Origin: Pantoea sp. Ap-967
GTDB taxonomy: Bacteria > Pseudomonadota > Gammaproteobacteria > Pseudomonadales > Pseudomonadaceae
Reading direction: 5' to 3'
Assembly (NCBI RefSeq): GCF_011752565.1
Contig: NZ_VWXK01000001.1
Location: 372,001 to 436,000 of the forward strand
DNA length: 64,000 bases
Part shown: piece after piece, positions 26,807 through 34,120 of the stretch
Layout: each line of letters starts with the position of its first letter
How positions within the stretch are numbered: the first letter of the stretch is position 1
Made by a program: the position numbers and the translations under genes
The notes under the pieces: model-generated
Seen by the model: only the letters and a program-made list of their open reading frames with translations
What the model was told of the DNA's origin: nothing
Database searches by the model: none

Positions 26807-28144
26807 TTAGATTTCTTGACCAGCTTCTTTGAACCGACGCCCGGTGACGTACTTCACACCCAGCGAGGTAATGATTTCCGGGTAGGCCCGTGACGGGGCT
26901 TTACGCCGTTTGAGAATTTCAATCGTGGTGGAGTTGAGGCCCGAGGCCAGCTCCGCCAGTGCCTTGCCAAACCCCGTGCCGCGGGAAACGCCCGTGCCGT
27001 TGCAGATACCGGTGCCGTAGACGTTTTCGCCCAACTCGCCCCAGATCATTCCGCCGTTCTGCGACAGGGTCAGCAGGCCGCCCCAGCTGGACACGAAGCC
27101 CATCGAGGCCAGCTCCGGGTAACGGCGTTCGAACGACACTTGTTGGTGAACACTGGCCTGGGCCACATCCTCGACCGTGGTCTTGTACTTTTTCGCGTAG
27201 GAATAAACGTTGCGGAAGAACAGCCGGTTGTCGTTGGTGCGCCGGACGGTGGTGCCGAAACTGTTGGCCGGGATCAGGCCGAACGGGCCCTCGCCGCACT
27301 TGGCCAGTTCCTTGTCGGTGAGCACGCGGGTCATGCTGGCGAAGGTGTACACCGGGATCGCGCTGTTCTTGTAGAAGCCGAAGTTGTTCAGGTAGCCCGA
27401 GGCGCAGATGATCACCTTCTTGGCGTGAATCACCCCGTTCTGGGTTTCGAACACATGGTGAGGCTTGCCGAACTGGGCCGAGCGCACGATGGTGTTTTCA
27501 TGCACCTTGACGTTCTTGGGCAACATCCGCGCGGCGTTCTTCAGGTACTTGGCAGGCTGGATCAGCACCGTGCCAGGGTGGTGCAGCGCCTTGATGTAGT
27601 GCCGGCTGCCGGTCAGCTCGCGCATGCCATCGGCTTCGACCCAGCTGTACTGCTGCCCCATCAGATCCAGTGCCTTGGAAAACTGCACCAGGTCATCCAC
27701 ACCCGCCGCGGTTGCAGCACTGTGGTACTTGCCCTGGGGGTCCCAGTCGCAATCAACGCCCGCCTCGACCGCGCTCTTGAGGTAATTGGTGCCTTCCAGG
27801 TTCACATGCAGCTCTTCCTGGTTGCCCTTGAGGTCTTCGACGAAGTCACGCTTGCGTGGGTTGTGGGCCAGGTCGATGGCAAAGCCCATGCAGCGGCCCG
27901 AAGCGTTGTTGCCGATGCGTCCGGCATCAACCAGCAGTACCTGGGCCTGGGGGTTGAGCTCGGCGTAACGGCGTGCGGCATGCAGGCCCATCCAGCCGGC
28001 ACCGATTACCAGGCACTCGCAGGTGACGTTGCCGTAGAGCGGGTTCAGTGGAAGGTCGGGGCCGGAGGCCAGGTACCAGCCAGAATCGGTCGGTTCGACT
28101 TGCGGCGGCGTAACATCGATACGCTTGTTAGATAAGGAAGCCAA
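26807..28144 (-). CDS. FAD-dependent amine/amino acid oxidoreductase (DAO family), TTG start
   Basis: About 445 residues. The best start is a TTG at 28144 with AGGAG eight bases before it (CAGGAGATTCAAAG); the ATG at 28195 has no such site. The FAD-binding motif is VIGAGWMGLHAARRYAE, followed by NNASGRCMGFAIDLAHN and a C-terminal GTGVSRGTGFGKALAELASG that closes the FAD site. The family oxidises amines or N-methyl groups (sarcosine, gamma-glutamylputrescine, dimethylglycine). It is the first gene of the minus-strand array. Confidence 0.83.
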   Translation of the reverse strand: MASLSNKRIDVTPPQVEPTDSGWYLASGPDLPLNPLYGNVTCECLVIGAGWMGLHAARRYAELNPQAQVLLVDAGRIGNNASGRCMGFAIDLAHNPRKRDFVEDLKGNQEELHVNLEGTNYLKSAVEAGVDCDWDPQGKYHSAATAAGVDDLVQFSKALDLMGQQYSWVEADGMRELTGSRHYIKALHHPGTVLIQPAKYLKNAARMLPKNVKVHENTIVRSAQFGKPHHVFETQNGVIHAKKVIICASGYLNNFGFYKNSAIPVYTFASMTRVLTDKELAKCGEGPFGLIPANSFGTTVRRTNDNRLFFRNVYSYAKKYKTTVEDVAQASVHQQVSFERRYPELASMGFVSSWGGLLTLSQNGGMIWGELGENVYGTGICNGTGVSRGTGFGKALAELASGLNSTTIEILKRRKAPSRAYPEIITSLGVKYVTGRRFKEAGQEI

Positions 28145-28446
28145 CTTTGAATCTCCTGAAATAAGAAAACCGTCGTTTGGACATCTCGTGAACAAGCGTT
28201 GGCGCTTGTTCCATCAGCAGGCAATTTATAGAGGCCCGTCCCGTCAGGGCCCTTGTTGTTTGCACTTACCCACCAGCGCTTTATTTCAGGGCAGAACATC
28301 AAGCGCCGTTATTGTTCTTGTTTTCAGCTTTTGATTAATTAGCCTGGTCAATTCCAGGGTGCACGCACCCGCCATTCCAAAAATGGAACGTAATCAGGCT
28401 TTGCTTTTTCGACCTCCGGATCGTGTTATCGAAGTACGACGGTATT
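28145..28446. promoter_or_regulatory. Upstream region of the FAD oxidoreductase-led array
   Basis: No gene. AT-rich for this genome around 28300-28345 (TTATTGTTCTTGTTTTCAGC and TTTTGATTAATTAGC). It must carry the promoter of the array reading leftward, and the 3' end of the XRE-cupin gene borders it. No operator could be named with confidence. Confidence 0.4.
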
Positions 28447-29055
28447 TCAATAGGTGGGCGGCGCGATCACCCAGACCACAATCACTTCGGTATCGCCGGT
28501 ATTCACCCAACGGTACGACTCGCGCACAATCCTGACACTGTCACCGGCCGTGAGGCTGAACTTGTCATCGGCAATCCAGATATCGAACTGCCCTTGGACG
28601 ACGTAGAGCTCTTCCTCGGTATCCCGCGCCGCTGCGGCGGGCCGCGTAGCGCCAACTGCAAAGGTGCTGAGAAACATCTCGAACATGCCGCCGATATCGG
28701 GCGACAGCAGTTCTTCGGTAATACCGTCCAGGAAAGCACCCAGGCGCCGCCGGCTGTTCGCTCGCACCACACGCCCGACTTCCGATTGCGGCTTGCTGTC
28801 GGCGGTGAAGAACCACCCCAGTGGCACACCGAGCGCGGCCGCCAACCGCTTCAAATCAGTAATCGAAATTTCGGTATTGCCGCGCTCCAGCTGGCTGAGA
28901 AAGCTCGGTGAGCGACCGGTAGCCAAGGCCAGTTCAGCCAGGGTTTTGCCTCGCGCCTTACGCAGCTTGCGGATTTCCCTGCCCCATGCAAGCGGGTCCT
29001 CGGGAAACTCGAAGCCACCTCCACGCTCAGCTGCGCTTGCGATTTCACCGGTCAT
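28447..29055 (-). CDS. XRE-family regulator with C-terminal cupin domain, copy 1
   Basis: A 202-residue regulator. Residues 25-80 form a Xre-type helix-turn-helix (EIRKLRKARGKTLAELALATGRS, FLSQLERG). The C-terminal half is a small cupin (EEELYVVQGQFDIWIADDKFSL...GDSVRI) that probably binds an effector. PuuR-like XRE-cupin proteins commonly repress amine catabolic genes next to them. The protein is a paralogue of the 202-residue regulator at 30928-31536 and lies upstream of, and codirectional with, the betaine-type array. Confidence 0.85.
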   Translation of the reverse strand: MTGEIASAAERGGGFEFPEDPLAWGREIRKLRKARGKTLAELALATGRSPSFLSQLERGNTEISITDLKRLAAALGVPLGWFFTADSKPQSEVGRVVRANSRRRLGAFLDGITEELLSPDIGGMFEMFLSTFAVGATRPAAAARDTEEELYVVQGQFDIWIADDKFSLTAGDSVRIVRESYRWVNTGDTEVIVVWVIAPPTY

Positions 29056-29099
29056 TTGAACCTCGTCGGATCTGCGAGCCAGTCCCAGAAAAAAAATTG

Positions 29100-29113
29100 C
29101 TGAAAAATTTTCT
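29100..29113. promoter_or_regulatory. Candidate XRE-cupin operator, site 1
   Basis: CTGAAAAATTTTCT, a near palindrome centred on AAATTT. It is repeated with one extra base 208 bases to the right and sits just in front of the XRE-cupin gene. Confidence 0.35.
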
Positions 29114-29307
29114 AAGATGATTATGCACCTTCAAATAATTTTTGCATCATTTTTTTTGGTTTTTTTTGACGTCCCTTTCCGCCTCTCGTGATCGCTTACA
29201 AGCCATTGTTTTTTAATTATTTTTTTGAAATCAGCCGCTCAGTTTCCGAGGAGGTGTCAGCCATCCAGGCGCCTTGAACGATAAAAATTGTCATTTGATT
29301 ATGCTCA

Positions 29308-29322
29308 CTGAAGAAATTTTCT
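29308..29322. promoter_or_regulatory. Candidate XRE-cupin operator, site 2
   Basis: CTGAAGAAATTTTCT, the partner of the site at 29100. It sits about 90 bases before the MFS start, where it could control the divergent promoter. Confidence 0.35.
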
Positions 29323-29410
29323 CCACAAATTTTTTTCGAGCTATGGTTCATCCTCAATCAGCGAACGCGATTGGATACCCTCCCTACAAAAACAAGCAGC
29401 AGGGTCTGAA

Positions 29411-30736
29411 ATGGAACTGACCGAAAAAAGCGCACGCGAGGCCTCACCTGACATCCTCGAATCCGCCTACCGACGCATGAGCTGGCGACTGATCCCCTTC
29501 CTGTTCCTTTGCTACATCCTTGCGTACTTTGCCCGCATCAACGTCAGCTTCGCCAAGCTGCAGATGCTGCAGGACCTGAGCATTTCGGAAACTGCCTACG
29601 GCCTGGGCGCCGGCATTTTCTTCATTGGCTATGTGGTATTCGCCGTGCCCAGTAATTTGATTCTGGAGCGGGTGGGGCCGCGACGGTGGATCGGCACCTT
29701 GATGATCGCCTGGGGCCTGTTGACGGTGGCCATGCTGCTGACATCGGATATCGCCAGCTTCTACCTGTTCAGGTTCCTGATCGGGGTCGCAGAGGCAGGC
29801 TTCTTCCCTGGCGTCATCTTTTTCTTCACGCGCTGGTTCCCCAGTGAACGGCGCGCCAGGGTGATTGCCATGTTCATGGCCGCCGCGCCGCTGTCGAGCG
29901 TTATTGGCGGGCCGGTTTCAGGTTGGGTGATGAACACCTTGAGCGCAGGCGCACTGGGCCTGGCAAATTGGCAGTGGTTGTTCGTGATCTACGGAATTCC
30001 AACCGTTGCGGTGGGGTTCATGGTCAAGCCCTGCCTGCCCAACAGCTTTGAAGAAGCCGCGTTTCTCAGTGCGGAGCAAAAACAGCTGATCCGCCTGGAA
30101 CTCGCTCGCGATCGAGCCCGCAACAGCCCTTCGGCAGGCGCTCGCCAGTCGGTGTTGGCATTCCTGCGTTCGCCCGTCGTCTGGTATTTCAGCCTGGTGT
30201 ACTTCTTCATAGAGATGGGCGAGTACGCGCTGGGGTTCTGGATGCCGACCATCATCCAGCATTCCGGCTTTTCCGACATTCAGTCCGTAGGGCTGCTCAG
30301 CGCCGTGCCTTACCTGGTCGCCAGCCTGGTGATGATCGCCGTAGGGCGCTCTTCGGACCTACGCAACGAACGCCGCTGGCACTTGGCCGTCGCACTGCTG
30401 GTGGGCATGGTCGGGCTGATCCTCGCGGCGCGTTTCGCCCATCACGGCGCAGTGGCGCTGACTGGCCTGACTCTCGCGACCTGTGGCGTCATGGCGGCAT
30501 TCCCGGTGTTCTGGAGTGTCCCTACCAAGCTGCTTGGCGCCAGCGCAGCTGCCGGGGTTGCCTTCATCAATTCCATGGGCAACTTGGCTGGCCTGGTCAG
30601 CCCATGGCTGGTGGGCTGGACCATGGACCTGACCGCCAGCACAGACCTGGCGCTTTATATAGTGGCTGCCTGTGCATTTCTCGGGGCGATGCTATTCGCC
30701 CTGGCGCCCGCTAGCCTCAATGGAAAAAATCCATAA
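29411..30736 (+). CDS. MFS transporter, anion:cation symporter (ACS) type
   Basis: A 441-residue twelve-helix carrier. The N terminus (YRRMSWRLIPFLFLCYILAYFARINVSFAK in outline) and the FPSERRARVIAMFMAAAPLSSVIGGPVSGW region are those of the phthalate/tartrate/hexuronate ACS branch, which import organic anions with protons. It is divergent from XRE-cupin copy 1 and followed by XRE-cupin copy 2, so its expression is probably controlled by one or both. Confidence 0.85.
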   Translation: MELTEKSAREASPDILESAYRRMSWRLIPFLFLCYILAYFARINVSFAKLQMLQDLSISETAYGLGAGIFFIGYVVFAVPSNLILERVGPRRWIGTLMIAWGLLTVAMLLTSDIASFYLFRFLIGVAEAGFFPGVIFFFTRWFPSERRARVIAMFMAAAPLSSVIGGPVSGWVMNTLSAGALGLANWQWLFVIYGIPTVAVGFMVKPCLPNSFEEAAFLSAEQKQLIRLELARDRARNSPSAGARQSVLAFLRSPVVWYFSLVYFFIEMGEYALGFWMPTIIQHSGFSDIQSVGLLSAVPYLVASLVMIAVGRSSDLRNERRWHLAVALLVGMVGLILAARFAHHGAVALTGLTLATCGVMAAFPVFWSVPTKLLGASAAAGVAFINSMGNLAGLVSPWLVGWTMDLTASTDLALYIVAACAFLGAMLFALAPASLNGKNP

Positions 30737-30927
30737 CTATCTTATTTAACGCATATTTCTGTAGGAGATCACTCAGCCCCGCGGGCTGCGCTGTCGCGCC
30801 GGGAACAGTGCACCCCGGCAGGACTGGGGGCACCCTGAAAACAAATCGATGGTGATTTTTTCGACCAAAGATTATGGTGGGCCATTTTATGGGTTGCGGG
30901 AATCGTCAGCTCGCCAGGAGACACAGC

Positions 30928-31536
30928 ATGCCAATCGATCAAACCGCCTCAACCCACCGCGCCCTCGAAGCTGACGTCGACAGCGACCGGATTGCCCTGG
31001 GTGAGGAAATCCGCAAACTGCGCAAGGCGCGGGCCAAGACACTCGCCGACATTGCGGCCGCGACAGGACGCTCCATCAGTTTCATCAGCCAGCTTGAACG
31101 AGGCCGTGCCGAGATCCCTATTTCTGACCTCAAGCGCATCGCGTTTTCCCTCGGGGTACCCATGGACTGGTTCTTCCCATCCAAGGAACAGCCCCCTGAA
31201 GAGGTAGGCCGTGTTGTGCGCTCTGGATCACGCCGGCGTCTTGGCCCAGCCACCGGCGGGCTCACGGAAGAGTCGCTGTCGCCTGATGTTGGCGGCGAAT
31301 TCGAAATGTTCCTGGCCACCATCAAACCCGGCACGACCTTCGAGGCGCCCACTACACGCGGCACCGTAGAGGAAGGTTTCGTCGTCAGTGGGCAGTTGAG
31401 CATCTGGATGGGCGATCATCAATTCGATGTCAAGACCGGGGACAGCTTCAGGGTCTACGACGAGCCCTACCGCTGGGAAAACCCGGGTGAAAGCGAGACG
31501 GTGCTGGTCTGGGTCATTGCCCCCCCGACGTTCTGA
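30928..31536 (+). CDS. XRE-family regulator with C-terminal cupin domain, copy 2
   Basis: A 202-residue protein from the ATG at 30928 (AGGAG eight bases upstream). It has the same plan and length as copy 1: EEIRKLRKARAKTLADIAAATGRS, FISQLERGRAEIPISDLKRI, then a cupin ending in VLVWVIAPPTF (copy 1 ends VVWVIAPPTY). The duplication flanks the MFS gene. The differences in the recognition helix are few, so both may see similar DNA sites, but the effectors may differ. Confidence 0.85.
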   Translation: MPIDQTASTHRALEADVDSDRIALGEEIRKLRKARAKTLADIAAATGRSISFISQLERGRAEIPISDLKRIAFSLGVPMDWFFPSKEQPPEEVGRVVRSGSRRRLGPATGGLTEESLSPDVGGEFEMFLATIKPGTTFEAPTTRGTVEEGFVVSGQLSIWMGDHQFDVKTGDSFRVYDEPYRWENPGESETVLVWVIAPPTF

Positions 31537-31719
31537 CTTGCAGTGAAATACCTCTTGCGCGGTGGGTCGTGATGTTACCTGCGCTGTTCGACATCCAGCT
31601 GCAGATCTTCGCAGGCAAGCCAACGCTTCATGTAGCGCTCCTGCGTTCCAGCAGACACTGCCCGATGGCGCAACGGCAGCGCCCGGCTCAAGCCGGACCC
31701 TGCCGCGCCACGCCCTAGG

Positions 31720-33287
31720 TCAAGGCAAGGTGTAGGCGATCACGCTGTCACCGCGCGCCGGCGAATGCGGCGCGCCGCCCGCGAAGATGACCACGTACTG
31801 CTTGCCGGTCTTCTGCGAACGGTAGGTGATCGGCCCGCTCTGGCTGCCCACCGGCAGGCGCGATTTCCACACCTCTTCACCGGTATGGCTGTTGAACGCA
31901 CGCAGGTAGAAGTCCTGGCTGCCGGCAAAGAAGATCAGGCCCAGCTCGGCGTCGTAGGACATCGCTACCCAGACGTTCGGCGTACCGCGGGTGTAACCCT
32001 CAGGCGACAGTGGCTCGCGGGTCACCTGCGGATTGCCCGGATCCCACGCCCAAACCAGCGCGCCGGATACCGCATCGTAGGCTCGCACCACGCCTGGCGG
32101 CTCGTTGGTTTCGAAGTTGTCGATCACCCGACCGCCGACGATCACCAGGTTACCCGCCACCAGTGGCGTGGAGGACTGCTGGTAGTAGCCAGGCTTGACC
32201 AGGCCCATGCCAACCTTGAGGTCGACCACGCCGTTGTCACCAAAGTTGGCAGCCGGCTTGCCGGTATGCGCATCGAGTGCAATCAGGCGGCCATCGCCAG
32301 TCGGGAAGAACAGCCGTTGCGGGCTGACGCTGGCGTCGATCGCTGCACCTGGCACCGAGCCCGGGGCATCGGCGACCTTGCCGGCGGTGGTTGCATCGAA
32401 GTACGCGGTGCCACGGCAGCGCTGGTAGGTGGAGTTGCCACGCCCAGCAACGTAGCGCCAGTTCTCCTTGCCCGAATCGATGTCGAACGAGATGACCGTG
32501 CCGAACGTGGTGCACACGTACAAGTTGTCGCCCACCTGCAAGGGGGTATTCTGGTCTTCGGCATCGCCGACACCGGCAACCACCGGTTCACCGGTGTGGG
32601 ACGTCCAGGCGACCTGCAACTGCTTGACGTTGGCCGGGGTGATATCGGTCAGGCGCGAGAAACGCGTGCCGTGGGTATCGCCAGCCCAGGCTGGCCAGTC
32701 GCCCTTGTCCGAACCTGTTCGGCACCGTCGCCTGCCTGTTGCGCCGTACCGTTGCGAATGATGTTCTTTGGCTCGAACGCGCTGACGGCTGCCGCGACGA
32801 TCGCAACGCTCACCACCGCGCCCAAGGCCACGCTGATGACGCGAATGCCGCGCTTGCGGGTGAGCAGCGGCATCGAAAACGCCACTGCAGCCCAGATCAG
32901 GGCAACCGCCAGGATGCGCGACACCAGAGGCCAGAACTCGAAGCCGACCTCCCATACTGCCCACAGCACCGTGAACAGCAGGGTGAACGTCAGGATCGCG
33001 ACACCCAGCAAGCGCCGACGCGCGATCTGCACGCCGCAGATCATGAACAACACGCCGGCGAGTACGAAGTACCAACTGCCGCCCAGCCAGGCCAGCCAGC
33101 TGCCACCGCCTGCGAAGTACAACCCTGCCACGAAAATGATCAGGCCCAAAAGCGTGAGCCAGGCACGCCCCAGCCGGCCAGGAACTACTTCATCCACCAC
33201 GTTGCGATCCTTAACGACCTTGAGCGCCGTTCGGCTTTGCGGGGCCTGCTCGCGCATGGCCTCGTAGGAAGTGCGTAAGCAGTCCAC
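31720..33287 (-). pseudogene. Membrane-bound PQQ-dependent dehydrogenase (quinate/glucose type), frameshifted and deleted
   Basis: The N-terminal part (33287 to about 32715) encodes the five membrane helices of the Gcd/QuiA family. The PQQ propeller continues in another frame from about 32715 (DKGDWPAWAGDTHGTRFSRL). A one-base-type frameshift therefore splits the gene. A second lesion is near 31925: AMSYDAELGLIFFAG runs straight into SQDFYLRAFNSHTGEEVW, although in the family some 250 residues lie between these parts. The C terminus (KQYVVIFAGGA...VIAYTLP) is intact. About 520 codons remain where some 800 are usual. The reader would expect no active quinate or glucose dehydrogenase from it. 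Confidence 0.85.
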
Positions 33288-33675
33288 GGTAGCGCTATCA
33301 GGCGAGGCTGCAGATGAGGTATTCGGGGGCTACCGCTGGTTCCATGACCCCGCCGCCATCCCCGCCGATACCCGATAAGTCACGATTATGCTCTTCATTA
33401 TTTCCACCTAACTTTTCAATCGCGTAATCGACTGCACATTCAGCTGTCGAAAAATATACGCAACCTTACGTTAAACCCCACCTCTCCAAACACCCTATTT
33501 TAATGCCGCCCCATAACTTCGGACCTGCCAGAGAACGTCGCCCTACGCCGACGGCGCACTGCATTTTCATACCCAGATACAACTTCTCCGCCCGACAATT
33601 TTCAAGATATTTCCGACCTTGCGACGCAGGTTCATGCTTTGCCACACTGAGGGCTCTCAACCTCTAGGACACATC
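33288..33675. other. Intergenic region upstream of the MvaT-like gene
   Basis: No gene is called. It is more AT-rich than its surroundings (33400-33480) and must carry the promoter of the MvaT-like gene. On the minus strand an open stretch without a start codon runs from 33465 to 33298 and would encode a Gly-rich peptide (see findings). Confidence 0.4.
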
Positions 33676-34053
33676 ATGTCAACGCTCGCCGAATACCGTC
33701 ACCTCGAAAAACAACTCAACAGCAAGCTTCAAGCATTGGAAGCGCTCAAGGTTCACCCCAAACTGCAGCGCGAACTTGAGTTCGAGCAAAAACTTCGCCA
33801 CCTGCTTGCCGATTATGATTACAGCGCGCAAAAAATTGTTTCACTCTATTTGCCCGCGGTAGTTCCCAGCCCGCAACCCTTGGCTGCGCCTCAACCCAAG
33901 CGCCCCCGAAAACCTCGCCAAGCCAAGCACTATCGCAACCCCTATACCGGCGAAGTCGCCATTACCAAGGGCGGTAACCATAAAGTGCTGAAAGCGTGGA
34001 AACGCCAGTATGGGCCTCTTGAGGTCGAATCCTGGGTTTCCCGGTGGAGCTGA
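33676..34053 (+). CDS. MvaT/MvaU-type H-NS-like nucleoid protein
   Basis: A 125-residue protein; the ATG at 33676 gives MSTLAEYRHLEKQL, in line with MvaT. Residues 1-60 form the coiled-coil oligomerisation part (LQRELEFEQKLRHLL). The C terminus has the family DNA-binding core YRNPYTGEVAITKGGNHKVLKAWK and ends ESWVSRWS. The linker is Pro/Lys/Arg rich. MvaT-family proteins silence AT-rich foreign DNA. This copy sits between two decaying genes, so it may be an accessory paralogue that came with the region. Confidence 0.88.
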   Translation: MSTLAEYRHLEKQLNSKLQALEALKVHPKLQRELEFEQKLRHLLADYDYSAQKIVSLYLPAVVPSPQPLAAPQPKRPRKPRQAKHYRNPYTGEVAITKGGNHKVLKAWKRQYGPLEVESWVSRWS

Positions 34054-34079
34054 TGGTGTCCAGCCCCAGGCCAGGAAGC

Positions 34080-34109
34080 ACCCGCGTACGGTATGCACCA
34101 CACGCGGGT
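34080..34109. terminator. Candidate hairpin after the MvaT-like gene
   Basis: ACCCGCGT and ACGCGGGT form an 8-bp stem with a 14-base loop between the converging MvaT-like and Rhs-like genes. There is no clear T run. Confidence 0.3.
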
Positions 34110-34120
34110 AACCGGCCACT

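Larger units (their letters stand above)
29056..29410. promoter_or_regulatory. AT-rich divergent promoter region between XRE-cupin and MFS genes
   Basis: A 355-base AT-rich region without a gene. It holds two copies of a near-palindrome, CTGAAAAATTTTCT at 29100 and CTGAAGAAATTTTCT at 29308, and the word TGATTATGC twice (29117 and 29296). Such repeated sites between a regulator and a divergent gene suggest operators for the XRE-cupin protein. Long A and T runs are present near 29090 and 29150. Confidence 0.5.
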
